Shown: piece after piece, positions 1 through 7,839 of the stretch
Position numbering within the stretch: the stretch's first letter is position 1
How the letters are laid out: each line of letters opens with the position of its first letter
Source of the DNA: JAKACA01 sp052143575
Lineage (GTDB): Bacteria; Actinomycetota; Acidimicrobiia; Acidimicrobiales; Bog-793
Assembly: GCA_052143575.1 (NCBI GenBank)
Contig: JBKQSP010000008.1
Location: 22,596 to 86,595, forward strand
Direction: 5' to 3'
Length of the DNA stretch: 64,000 nt
Notes under the pieces: model-generated
What the model saw: the letters and a program-made list of their open reading frames with translations, nothing else
Database searches by the model: none
What the model was told of the DNA's origin: nothing
Program-made: the position numbers and the translations under genes

Positions 1-100
1 CGAGGTGCGCCAGGCGAGGCGAGCAGAGGACCTCGACGGCTCGATGCAACTCGGTATCGTCCATGTCCCAGCTTGGCCGAGCCGCTCCCCTGTCCGCCAT
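1..100 (-). CDS. possible 5' end of a divergent gene, product unknown (partial)
   Basis: On the minus strand an open frame runs from an ATG at 100 (second in-frame ATG at 64) off the left edge of the window, about 33 codons. Third codon positions are strongly G/C-biased, which favours coding over the other frames. It would be divergent from the desaturase across a perfect palindrome at 142-159, so a TetR-type regulator acting on that operator is a natural guess from context. The visible residues do not show a recognisable HTH, so the product is not assigned. Confidence 0.3.
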   Translation of the reverse strand, partial: MADRGAARPSWDMDDTELHRAVEVLCSPRLAHL

Positions 101-141
101 CGGCGTCCTGGCGAGAAGATCCTCGGGGCGCCCTCGACAAA

Positions 142-159
142 CTACCTACCGGTAGGTAG
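142..159. promoter_or_regulatory. perfect 18-bp palindrome, probable TetR-family operator
   Basis: CTACCTACCGGTAGGTAG is a perfect inverted repeat ending 9 bases before the GTG start of the desaturase. Palindromes built on TACC/GGTA are typical of operators of TetR-family repressors of lipid genes. Its position overlaps where a promoter or leader must lie, so binding would repress the desaturase and possibly the divergent gene. The regulator itself is not seen complete in the window. Confidence 0.6.
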
Positions 160-168
160 GCTGCCCTT

Positions 169-1263
169 GTGACACTCCAGGAGACGACGAAGACCGCAGT
201 TGAGAGCATGGAAGAGGGGGTGTCGCCCCCGCCTCGCAGCGGCTCTCTCAAACCCGTGCTCGACGTCATCCCGAAGTCGGTCTACGAGAACCCCACCTGG
301 AAGGGCATGTCGTATTTCGCGAGGGATCTCGTCATCTACCTCGGTCTCATCACCGGCCTCATCCTCGTCTCGAACGTCCCAGGGGCCCTCGCACTCGACG
401 CCGCTGCCGCCGTTCTCGTCTCCGCCCTGTTCATCGTGGGCCACGACGCGGCCCACGGTGCCCTCTTCAAGAGCAAGCGCATGAACTCGCTCGTCGGCCA
501 CCTCGCCATGCTGCCCGGCGGTCACGTCTACGAGGGATGGATCCTCGGGCACAACCGCATCCACCACACCTATACGGTGCGGCAGGGCTTCGACTTCGTC
601 TGGCACCCCGTCACGCCCGAAGAGTTTCGTGAGATGTCGGCCGGCGGCCGCCTCCTCCACCGCATCGAATGGTCCTGGCCAGGAGCCGGTCTCTACTACC
701 TGCACCGCGTGTGGTGGTCGAAGATGATCGTCGGCAAGCCTCCCCACCGCTGGGCGAGGCTCGTACGCCGGGACCGGTTCGTCGTCCTCGGCTTCGCCCT
801 TGCCACCACCGGGTTGCTGAGCTGGCTCGGAGCCGAGACGACGGGGACGGCGGCGGGCACGATCTGGCTCCTCGTCCGCGTGCTCGTGCTGCCGTTCCTG
901 GGTTTCCAGTACATGATCGGCTCGTTGGTCTACGTGCACCACGTGCATCCGAGCATCCGGTGGTGGAAGCGCTCGGAATGGACCAAGTTCCGGGGGCAGA
1001 TGGAGGGCACCACGATCCTGCGGGCTCCCCGTGGCTTCAACCTCTTCCTGCACTGGATCATGGTGCACGTCCCTCACCACGTCGACATGCGCATTCCCAT
1101 GTACAACCTGGAGGCGGCGGCCGCCGCCATCGAGAAGGCCTTCCCCGGCACCGTGCGCGACGACAAGCTGCGCTTCCGCGATTTCGTCGCCAGCTCTCGG
1201 CAGTGCAAGCTCTACGACTTCGACGAGGGCAAGTGGCTCACCTACGCCGAGGCCGGGGTCTGA
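169..1263 (+). CDS. membrane fatty acid desaturase
   Basis: 364 aa, a usual length for the membrane di-iron desaturase family, which inserts a double bond into an acyl chain using O2 and an electron donor. Three histidine boxes are visible: H92-D-A-A-H96, H128-N-R-I-H-H133 and H300-V-P-H-H304, the eight-His ligand pattern of acyl-lipid (FAD2/DesA-like) enzymes. Hydrophobic stretches near residues 50-90 and 200-255 fit membrane hairpins. The GTG start sits 9 bases after an 18-bp palindrome and has no clear Shine-Dalgarno, so translation may be leaderless; an internal ATG at 208 is the alternative start. Regioselectivity cannot be read from sequence. Confidence 0.88.
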   Translation: MTLQETTKTAVESMEEGVSPPPRSGSLKPVLDVIPKSVYENPTWKGMSYFARDLVIYLGLITGLILVSNVPGALALDAAAAVLVSALFIVGHDAAHGALFKSKRMNSLVGHLAMLPGGHVYEGWILGHNRIHHTYTVRQGFDFVWHPVTPEEFREMSAGGRLLHRIEWSWPGAGLYYLHRVWWSKMIVGKPPHRWARLVRRDRFVVLGFALATTGLLSWLGAETTGTAAGTIWLLVRVLVLPFLGFQYMIGSLVYVHHVHPSIRWWKRSEWTKFRGQMEGTTILRAPRGFNLFLHWIMVHVPHHVDMRIPMYNLEAAAAAIEKAFPGTVRDDKLRFRDFVASSRQCKLYDFDEGKWLTYAEAGV

Positions 1264-1309
1264 GCCTGCGGCCCCGGAGGCGTCTGTGTGACGCCGGCTC
1301 GTGTCGCCC

Positions 1310-2089
1310 TCAGGACGGGACGGGCACGAAGGTGACGAGAGGATGCCCGTCGACGAGGTCGATCCTCGAGAAGGCGCTCCCGATCCGGCCGACGTAGTCG
1401 TCCTCCTCGAGGGGGTCGGAGCGGTACGAGAGAGCGGGTGACACCCAGACGGGAACCGAACCGAGCATGCCGGCGCTGGCATGGTGGTTGTGCCCTGCCA
1501 CGACGAGGCAGACGTCGGAGCCGTCGACGACCTCAGCCAACTCCTCCGGCCGAGCGAGCGCCATGCCGGCCATGGAGCGGATGGGGGAGCCGATGGGCGG
1601 GTGGTGGAGGGCGAGGACCGTGCCGTCACCGGCGGGGATGTCGAGCTCGTCGCTCAGCCACTGTAGCTGCGCCGGGTTGAGCGCTCCTGCGTCGCTGCCG
1701 GGGATGACGCTGTCGAGTGAGATGAGGCGGAGGCCGCCGAACCAATGCACCTGATCGATGGGGTCGGAGCCGCTGCCCGCCGGCGAGCCCTCCGCGAGCA
1801 GCTGGCTCCGGACGGCGCCACGATCGTCATGATTGCCCGGGATGCTGATGACGGGAGCCTCGGTGACGGCTCTCAGCCGCTCGATGCGCTCGCGCAGCAG
1901 ACCGTAGGCGACCGGGTCGCCGGCATCGGCGAGGTCGCCGCTGAGCACGGTGCCCTCGGGGCGGCTCGACGACTCGGCGATGAGGTCGATGGCGCGATCG
2001 AGGTTCTCGAGCGGATCGGCCCCCGACGGCAGCCGGCCGCGGGCGAGCAGATGGAGATCGGAGAACTGGAAGAGGAGATGACGGCCCAC
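1310..2089 (-). CDS. calcineurin-like metallophosphoesterase (CpdA/Icc-like)
   Basis: Metallophosphoesterase with the dinuclear metal-site motifs in order, numbered from the proposed GTG start at 2089: D11-L-H13, G-D52-L-A-D, G-N86-H87-D, then L-A-L-H-H-P-P and a final G-H-N-H-H. The protein is about 259 aa, the size of 3',5'-cyclic-nucleotide phosphodiesterases of the CpdA/Icc class, its best functional guess. The open frame extends upstream to 2194, but the extra 35 residues look non-conserved and the fold begins right after the GTG, so I chose the shorter form. It converges on the desaturase with 46 bases between them. Substrate is not established. Confidence 0.85.
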   Translation of the reverse strand: MGRHLLFQFSDLHLLARGRLPSGADPLENLDRAIDLIAESSSRPEGTVLSGDLADAGDPVAYGLLRERIERLRAVTEAPVISIPGNHDDRGAVRSQLLAEGSPAGSGSDPIDQVHWFGGLRLISLDSVIPGSDAGALNPAQLQWLSDELDIPAGDGTVLALHHPPIGSPIRSMAGMALARPEELAEVVDGSDVCLVVAGHNHHASAGMLGSVPVWVSPALSYRSDPLEEDDYVGRIGSAFSRIDLVDGHPLVTFVPVPS

Positions 2090-2309
2090 GGCGCCTGGCA
2101 GTGTGTCGCATCGGTCTCCTGGGGGCAAGCTCCCCGGTAGGCTCCGGCAGCCGCCTGCCGCTTCCCTCGAGACGGTCCGACGCCCCGGCGTCACTCACCA
2201 CAACTCCAGAGATGGTTCTCAGACGTCTCCCAGACTTGCAGGTCATGCTGGGAACCAGCGAACAGGCAGCCAGCGAAGCAGTGAACGGCAACAGGAGTGA
2301 GAGGGTCCC

Positions 2310-4154
2310 ATGGACGAGAACGAGCGCCCCGAGATGGAACCGCCCGGGACCGAGCGCCCCGAGACCGAGCGGCTGGAGACGGAGCGCCCCGAGACGGAGA
2401 CCGGTGGCGCCCTGGCTCAGTCTGCTGAGGCTGCCCCGGCCGCACCTGCCGTCGGTGAGCCATCGAGGCCGGACACGAGCGCTCTGACGGGAGCCTGGGT
2501 TCCGCGCCAACCTCAGAGTGGCTGGAACCCCTACGGCGCCGCCGAGGTGCCGACACCGCCTCCGGCGCCTCCAGCGCCTCCATGGAGCTCGGGCCTGCCG
2601 ACTCCGCCCGCCGGAACGGCCGCCTGGGAATCGACCGTGCCCATGCCGCCCGCCGGTGTGCCCGCCTGGGAATCGACCGTGCCGACGCCGCCGGCCGGTG
2701 TGCCCGCCTGGGAATCGACCGTGCCGACGCCGCCCGCCGGAACGCCGGCTTGGCAAAGCTGGCAGTCGACGACGCCGACACCTCCCGTGCCGCCGCCTCC
2801 GCCCGGTTGGGGGTGGCCGGAGCAACAGCCCCCCAGTTGGGTGCCGATGCAGCCACCGGCCGGCGGTCAACCGCCGGCGGGCGCCCCGTTCCCACAGGCG
2901 GGTTGGCCGCAGGTCGCCGCCGGGTCGTCCGGGATCGGCCAACCTCCGACGGGCGAGGGGGACGCCCCCGAGAGCGGTGAGCCCGGCAACCCTCACGGCC
3001 TGCGCCGTATCGTGCTCGTCGGACTGGGCGCCGTGCTGCTCCTCGGCGCCGTCGCCGGCGGTGTCTACATCGGGCGATCCTCCAACCGCACGCCGAGCCA
3101 GACGACGGCGAGCGAGACGATCCCGTCGCCCTCGAAGTCGAGCAACCCGGGCACTAACGCCAAGATCAACGTCGCAGCCATCGCCGCCAAGGTCGACCCC
3201 GCCGTCGTCGACATCACCTCGATCCTCGGTGCCAGCGGCACCGGCGACGAGGCCGCAGGCACGGGCATGATCCTCACGCCGAACGGCGAGGTGCTCACGA
3301 ACAATCACGTCATCGCGGACGGCACGTCCATCACCGCCCAGATCGACGGCGCCGGCAAGACCTACCAGGTTCTCGTGCTCGGTACCGATCCGACCCAAGA
3401 CGTCGCTCTCGTGCAGCTGGTTGGTGCCTCCGGCCTGCCAACCGTCACCATCGGCAACTCGGCTCAGCTGCAGGTCGGTGATCCCGTCGTGGCCATCGGG
3501 AACGCCCTCGACCTGAAGGGACCCGAGACGGTGACGCAGGGCATCGTCTCTGCGCTCGATCGGTCCATCTCGGCGAGCGACGCCGGGACCGGGGCCACCG
3601 AGAACCTCAACGGGCTCATCCAGACCGATGCCCCCATCAACCCCGGCAACTCGGGCGGCCCGCTCGTGAACGCCAGCGGTCAGGTCATCGGCATGGACAC
3701 GGCGGCCGCCAGCGGCAGTTCGACGCAGTCGGCGACCGACGTCGGCTTTGCCATCCCGGTCAACCAGGCAGTCGCCGTTGCCCAGCAGATCCAGCAGGGC
3801 AAGGCGAGCTCCACGGTCATCATCAACAACAAGGGCTTCATCGGCGTGCAGGTGATCTCCATCTCGGAGGCCGAGAGCCAGGACAACGGTTTCTACGGGC
3901 AGTTCCCGACGCCCGGGACGAACTCGGGCGCTTACGTGGCGGGCGTCCTGCAGGGCACGCCCGCCGTGCAGGCCGGGTTGCAGGTCGGTGATGTCATCAC
4001 CGCCGTCAACGGCAGCACCGTCTCGAGTCCGCAGGCCCTCGGAACCGTGCTGTCGAACGACAAGCCGGGGCAGGCCGTCAGCGTGACGTGGGTCGAGCCC
4101 TCAGGCGCTCACCACACGGCATCCATCACGCTCGTCGCCCGCCCGGTCGCTTGA
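2310..4154 (+). CDS. membrane-anchored HtrA-like serine protease with PDZ domain
   Basis: 614 aa. Residues 1-230 are a cytoplasmic Pro/Glu-rich region containing a 14-residue tandem repeat; one membrane segment lies at about 233-252. The outward-facing part is a trypsin-like domain with catalytic H333 (N-N-H-V-I), D364 (T-Q-D-V-A-L) and S448 (N-P-G-N-S-G-G-P-L), followed by a C-terminal PDZ domain at about 515-605. This is the layout of actinobacterial PepD/HtrA envelope quality-control proteases. The ATG follows a GGAGTGAGAGGG-like ribosome site. Upstream 2090-2309 is non-coding and probably holds its promoter, shared with the divergent phosphoesterase. Confidence 0.93.
   Translation: MDENERPEMEPPGTERPETERLETERPETETGGALAQSAEAAPAAPAVGEPSRPDTSALTGAWVPRQPQSGWNPYGAAEVPTPPPAPPAPPWSSGLPTPPAGTAAWESTVPMPPAGVPAWESTVPTPPAGVPAWESTVPTPPAGTPAWQSWQSTTPTPPVPPPPPGWGWPEQQPPSWVPMQPPAGGQPPAGAPFPQAGWPQVAAGSSGIGQPPTGEGDAPESGEPGNPHGLRRIVLVGLGAVLLLGAVAGGVYIGRSSNRTPSQTTASETIPSPSKSSNPGTNAKINVAAIAAKVDPAVVDITSILGASGTGDEAAGTGMILTPNGEVLTNNHVIADGTSITAQIDGAGKTYQVLVLGTDPTQDVALVQLVGASGLPTVTIGNSAQLQVGDPVVAIGNALDLKGPETVTQGIVSALDRSISASDAGTGATENLNGLIQTDAPINPGNSGGPLVNASGQVIGMDTAAASGSSTQSATDVGFAIPVNQAVAVAQQIQQGKASSTVIINNKGFIGVQVISISEAESQDNGFYGQFPTPGTNSGAYVAGVLQGTPAVQAGLQVGDVITAVNGSTVSSPQALGTVLSNDKPGQAVSVTWVEPSGAHHTASITLVARPVA
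2605..2757 (+). repeat. 42-bp in-frame tandem repeat in HtrA N-terminal region
   Basis: The core GCCTGGGAATCGACCGTGCC starts at 2622, 2664 and 2706, a 42-bp period that encodes a 14-residue unit of type P-A-G-V-P-A-W-E-S-T-V-P-T-P. A fourth, degenerate unit (P-A-G-T-P-A-W) follows. The units are nearly identical at the DNA level, suggesting recent expansion. The tract lies in the cytoplasmic, probably disordered tail of the protease. Confidence 0.85.
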
Positions 4155-4234
4155 GTTCTCATGCCGCTCGGGTCTTCGCCGTGGCGCCCTCCCGCCTCTT
4201 GACCGGCACGGCCTTGGCCGCAGCGGCATCGACT

Positions 4235-4429
4235 TCAACGGGCGAACAGGTGCCAGCCGAGCCACATCCAGGCGAGGACGAGCGCCGCCCGTCCGATCGC
4301 GACCGACCGCAGCCGCTGCAGCGCCCTGTCGAGGGGCACAAGTTCTCCCAAACGGCGGCGCCCGAGGATCTCGAGAGCGACGCCCGCCACGAGCAGGATT
4401 GCCCAGAGGAGGAGCGTCACCGCTCTCAC
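4235..4429 (-). CDS. small membrane protein, DUF6186-like
   Basis: 64-aa protein starting at a GTG that overlaps the stop codon of the upstream small membrane gene (GTGA overlap), so the two are translationally coupled. It has a hydrophobic helix at about residues 4-22, a basic R-R-R loop, and a C-terminal hydrophobic helix ending W-M-W-L-G-W-H-L-F-A-R. This helix-R-R-R-helix-GWH pattern resembles the actinobacterial DUF6186 family as I remember it; no function is known. The 80 bases between its stop and the HtrA stop contain no gene I can support. Confidence 0.6.
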   Translation of the reverse strand: MRAVTLLLWAILLVAGVALEILGRRRLGELVPLDRALQRLRSVAIGRAALVLAWMWLGWHLFAR

Positions 4430-4839
4430 GCCGACCCCCACAGCCAGTACCCGGCGCCGAGCCAGGCGGCGAACAGGACGGCCCGCAGCACCTCGTGGCC
4501 CGTGAGGATGGAGAGCAACGAGCTGATCGTCGGGTGGCGGCTGCGGGGGGCGGTGTAGAAGTTGAGTAGCTCGAAGGCCACGATCGCAGCCGCCCATGCC
4601 GCCCATGCGGCGCCGCCGGCCGTGGGCAGAGCGATGGCCCCGGCCGGGGGTGACTCGGCAGCCCGGCGACGCTGCCGCAGCAGCACGACGAGCCCGCAGG
4701 CGATGGTCCCGACAAGACCGAGCGCCGTGGTGATGTCCGCTCGCCACGTGAACGGCTGGCCCGTCGCCGCCACGACCGAATCCGCCGCCGCCGCCCCGAT
4801 GACCGCGACGGCCGGCCAGCTCGGAATGCGAAGCGACAT
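4426..4839 (-). CDS. hypothetical multi-pass membrane protein
   Basis: 137 aa with about four hydrophobic segments (near residues 8-28, 35-55, 75-95 and 113-135), an R-R-R loop after the second and a C-terminal G-Y-W-L-W motif. It lies upstream of and overlaps a DUF6186-like gene; such pairs of tiny membrane proteins are common in actinobacteria. The start ATG at 4839 is the first good one. No catalytic motif is visible and I do not recognise a function. Confidence 0.6.
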   Translation of the reverse strand: MSLRIPSWPAVAVIGAAAADSVVAATGQPFTWRADITTALGLVGTIACGLVVLLRQRRRAAESPPAGAIALPTAGGAAWAAWAAAIVAFELLNFYTAPRSRHPTISSLLSILTGHEVLRAVLFAAWLGAGYWLWGSA

Positions 4840-4989
4840 GCCAGGAGCCTACGGACTCGCCGCCGGCGAGCCCATGGCGCGACGTGCCCTCGCGACGATG
4901 GCCCTGTAACCTCGGGGCGCGCAATCTGGCGACCGAAGGCCTTCGATCGACGAGGCCGTTCGCAACACCACGAAGGGAACCTCACCGAC

Positions 4990-6177
4990 ATGGCGAACAG
5001 CGGGAGCCCCCGCAAGCGCGGCAGTGGCAACAGGCGGCCGCCCGGTTCGGGCAATCGCTCGGCGGCAACACGGCGCTCTGGCGCGCCGGCGTCTGCGAAG
5101 CCGACACAAGGCGCCCCCGAGCCGGAGGGCTCAGACAAGCCGACGGCCGATGAGCGTGCCCGCGAGCGCCTGAGCCAGCCGCGGGCAACAGGCGGCGGCA
5201 AGCGTCCTCCGCCCCGCGGCGGGTCGCGGCCCGGCGGCGGCATCGACCCTCGTAGGCGCCGTCCGCAGAATCACAGCACCGGGCGGACCGCCGGCATCTT
5301 CGGTGGCGCCTTCGTGGCGCTGGCCATCGTCGTCATTCTCCTCATCTCGCTGCTCGGCGGCGGGAAGAGCGGGGTGGCGACCGGCAATCCGATCGCCGCC
5401 CAACCGGCCCCGGCATCACTGGTGAGCGCCCTCGCCAAGGTCTCGAGCTCGACCTCGCAGCTCTCCGCCGCCGGGCTCGGCGGAAGTCTCGTGACGGTGA
5501 AGGGCGTCTTCACGCCGACTCCGAAGGCGAAGGCGATCACCCAGGGCGGCAAGCCCGTCCTCGTCTACATCGGTGCCGAGTACTGCCCGTACTGCGCCGC
5601 CTCCCGCTGGGCGCTCATCATCGCCCTCAACCGCTTCGGCAGCTTCACGGGCCTCGAGACGGTCGCCTCCTCCCCCTACGACACCTGGGCCAACACGCGG
5701 ACCTTCAGCTTCGCGAAGGCGACCTACACGAGCCCCTACCTCGTCTTCGAGCCGACCGAGTACACCTCGAACGCCTGTGCCGTCGCCATCTCCGCCAACA
5801 GCTGTCCGAACGACCAGTACAAGACCCTCCAGCCGCTCAGCACGCTTGACAAGTCGTTGCTGACGACGTACGAGAACAGCAGCCTCTCGATCCCGTTCTT
5901 CGCCTGGGGCGGCAAGTACATCTCGGCTGGAGCCCTCTACCTGCCCACCGTCATCAACCTCGGCAACAGCCAGACGGCCCTCGGCTGGCACCCGATGTCG
6001 TGGGACGAGATCCTCCAGAACATCAACTCGTCGCCCCTCACCTCGGCCGGGCAAGCCATTCTCGGGACGGCCAACGTCTACACGGGCGCCATCTGTGACA
6101 TGACGAACAACCAGCCCGGCTCGGTGTGCGACACCCCCATGGTCAAGCAGGCTCAGACGGAGCTCGCCGCCGCATGA
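4990..6177 (+). CDS. DUF929 family membrane-anchored thioredoxin-like protein
   Basis: 395 aa. A basic, Gly/Pro/Ser-rich cytoplasmic tail (1-98) is followed by one membrane helix at about 101-123 and an exported domain. The exported part has Y-I-G-A-E-Y-C199-P-Y-C202, a thioredoxin-type CxxC in the DUF929 context, plus further cysteine pairs near residues 260-275 and 375-390 that could form structural disulfides. Its stop overlaps the VKOR start (ATGA), so the two are co-translated. By analogy with VKOR-DsbA pairs the protein probably introduces or isomerises disulfides outside the membrane, with VKOR re-oxidising it. The start ATG follows a GAAGGGAACC ribosome site. Confidence 0.82.
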   Translation: MANSGSPRKRGSGNRRPPGSGNRSAATRRSGAPASAKPTQGAPEPEGSDKPTADERARERLSQPRATGGGKRPPPRGGSRPGGGIDPRRRRPQNHSTGRTAGIFGGAFVALAIVVILLISLLGGGKSGVATGNPIAAQPAPASLVSALAKVSSSTSQLSAAGLGGSLVTVKGVFTPTPKAKAITQGGKPVLVYIGAEYCPYCAASRWALIIALNRFGSFTGLETVASSPYDTWANTRTFSFAKATYTSPYLVFEPTEYTSNACAVAISANSCPNDQYKTLQPLSTLDKSLLTTYENSSLSIPFFAWGGKYISAGALYLPTVINLGNSQTALGWHPMSWDEILQNINSSPLTSAGQAILGTANVYTGAICDMTNNQPGSVCDTPMVKQAQTELAAA

Positions 6178-6674
6178 GCCGGTGGCGGCCGATCACGGCC
6201 ACGATCGTGTCGGTGCTCGGCTTGGCCGTCGCCGTCTACCTGACCTACAGCCACTACACGGCCGGTTCGAAAGGCGTCAACGTCTGCCCGCTCGGCGGCA
6301 ACGGCAGCGGCGCCATCGACTGCGGCGCCGTCCTCACGAGCGGCTGGTCGACCATCCTCGGCTTGCCCGTCGCGCTCTACGGCGCCGTCTTTTTCGTCTT
6401 CATGATCGCCATCAACGTCCCGGCGATGTGGCGTTCCGAGTCGTTGCTCGTCGCACGCCTCCGCTTGGCCGCCGTCTGCGTCGGCATGGTGAGCGTCGTC
6501 TACCTCGTCGGCGTGGAGCTGCTCGCCGTGCACAAGATCTGCATCTGGTGCACGAGCGTCCATATCCTGCAGTTCGTGCTGTTCATGCTCGTGATCACGG
6601 GTTGGAACGACACCGGCTGGGCGGCGGCGCAGTGGGACGAGGCCGACGAGGATCTCCAGCTCGCTTCGGGCTGA
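6174..6674 (+). CDS. vitamin K epoxide reductase family protein (VKOR)
   Basis: 166 aa starting at the ATG that overlaps the stop of the DUF929 gene. Four hydrophobic helices are visible. The loop cysteines C38 and C50 and the active-site C123-I-W-C126 pair match bacterial VKOR, which oxidises periplasmic-side thiols and passes electrons to quinone. The partner CxxC protein is encoded immediately upstream, so together they form an extracytoplasmic disulfide-generating unit. The frame is open upstream to 6126, but that part lies inside DUF929 and is not needed. Confidence 0.9.
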   Translation: MSRWRPITATIVSVLGLAVAVYLTYSHYTAGSKGVNVCPLGGNGSGAIDCGAVLTSGWSTILGLPVALYGAVFFVFMIAINVPAMWRSESLLVARLRLAAVCVGMVSVVYLVGVELLAVHKICIWCTSVHILQFVLFMLVITGWNDTGWAAAQWDEADEDLQLASG

Positions 6675-6727
6675 TCATCGCAACGGTGGCGCCGTCGGTC
6701 CGGGAGCGGCCGGCAGCGAGCGCCCCC

Positions 6728-7828
6728 TCAGCCGGCAGACAGCGCGCTCGCAGCCGCCACGCGGGCCTCGGCCATGCGGTCGGCGATCACGCTGAGCGGC
6801 TGGCCGGATCGGCGTGCCTCCTCGAAGAGACGGCCGACCGTGTCGAAGATGCGCCCGACGTGGGCTCGTGCCGCCTCGGTGTCGTAGCCACCGGCTTCGT
6901 AGGCGATGTTGATGATGCCGCCGGCGTTCGCCACGTAGTCGGGCACGTAGGTGATGCCGCGTTCCTGCAGGGCCACCTCGATTGCGGCGCTCTCCAGCTG
7001 GTTGTTGGCAGCCCCGCAGACGGCTTCACAGGCGAGCTCGGGCACGGTCCGCTCGTTGAGGGCGCTCCCGAGGGCACAGGGGGCGTAGAGGTCGCACGTC
7101 ACGCCGTGAACGGCCTCCGGCGCGACGACGTCGGCCCCGAGGCTGGCGGCGGCGGCGAGCGCCGCAGGGGACACGTCGGCGATCGTGAGGCGGGCACCCC
7201 GTTCCGCGCACAGCTGGGCGAGGGTGAGCCCGACCTTGCCGACGCCGCTGATGGCGATGTGGCGGCCGTCCAAGCGAGCTGAGCCCCAGAGAGCCTGCGC
7301 CGTCGCCTCGATCGCCCGCACGACGCCGAAGGCCGTGATCGGGCTCGGGTCGCCCGACCCGCCGAGGGACGCCGATCGCCCCCGTACGAACGGTGTTAGC
7401 TCGCCGATGAGATCCATGTCGGCGAGCGAGGTGCCGACGTCCTCTGCGGTGAGGTAGCGGCCGCCGAAGGTGTCGACGAAACGGCCGTAGTCGGCCATCA
7501 ACGCATCGCTCCTCGCCGTCGCCGGCTCGCCGATGATGACGCCCTTGCCCCCTCCCATATCGAGCCCGGCGACGGCCGCCTTGTAGGTCATCGCCTTCGA
7601 CAGGCGCAGAACGTCGGTGAGCGCCTCGTCGATCGATCCGTAGGCGTGAAAGCGGGTGCCTCCGAGCGAGGGCCCGAGTGCCGTCGAGTGGATGGCCACG
7701 ATCGCCCGCAGCCCGGAGCGAGGGCGCCATACCGCCCGCACTTCCTCGTGCTCGGCCCCGAGGGCACGGACGGACGCCTCGTCAAGGGTGGGCGCCGAAG
7801 CCTCCGACGTGCCGCTGGGCTCCGTCAC
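6728..7828 (-). CDS. Glu/Leu/Phe/Val dehydrogenase (leucine/valine dehydrogenase type)
   Basis: 366 aa from the GTG at 7828, the normal size for NAD-dependent leucine, valine or phenylalanine dehydrogenases, which oxidatively deaminate an amino acid. Key features are K83 in M-T-Y-K-A-A-V-A-G-L-D, the catalytic lysine K95 in G-G-G-K-G-V, and the Rossmann motif S-G-V-G-K-V-G. The open frame runs on to 7966, but those extra 46 residues overlap the adjacent GH43 gene, so the shorter start is preferred; it leaves 11 bases to that gene's stop. Same strand as, and possibly co-transcribed with, the upstream lipoprotein gene. Substrate choice among branched or aromatic amino acids is uncertain. Confidence 0.88.
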   Translation of the reverse strand: MTEPSGTSEASAPTLDEASVRALGAEHEEVRAVWRPRSGLRAIVAIHSTALGPSLGGTRFHAYGSIDEALTDVLRLSKAMTYKAAVAGLDMGGGKGVIIGEPATARSDALMADYGRFVDTFGGRYLTAEDVGTSLADMDLIGELTPFVRGRSASLGGSGDPSPITAFGVVRAIEATAQALWGSARLDGRHIAISGVGKVGLTLAQLCAERGARLTIADVSPAALAAAASLGADVVAPEAVHGVTCDLYAPCALGSALNERTVPELACEAVCGAANNQLESAAIEVALQERGITYVPDYVANAGGIINIAYEAGGYDTEAARAHVGRIFDTVGRLFEEARRSGQPLSVIADRMAEARVAAASALSAG

Positions 7829-7839
7829 GGGCGCTCCTC

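Noticed and set aside
1827..3398. 523-residue minus-strand frame across the HtrA start
   Set aside because: Arg/Gly repeats mirror the Pro-rich repeat of HtrA on the plus strand; the real minus-strand gene here is the phosphoesterase in another frame.
4159..4341. Lys/Ala/Arg-rich minus-strand frame downstream of the DUF6186-like gene
   Set aside because: It could be read as a basic tail reached by a frameshift, but the 64-residue protein ends in the family-like G-W-H-L-F-A-R and no slippery site is evident.
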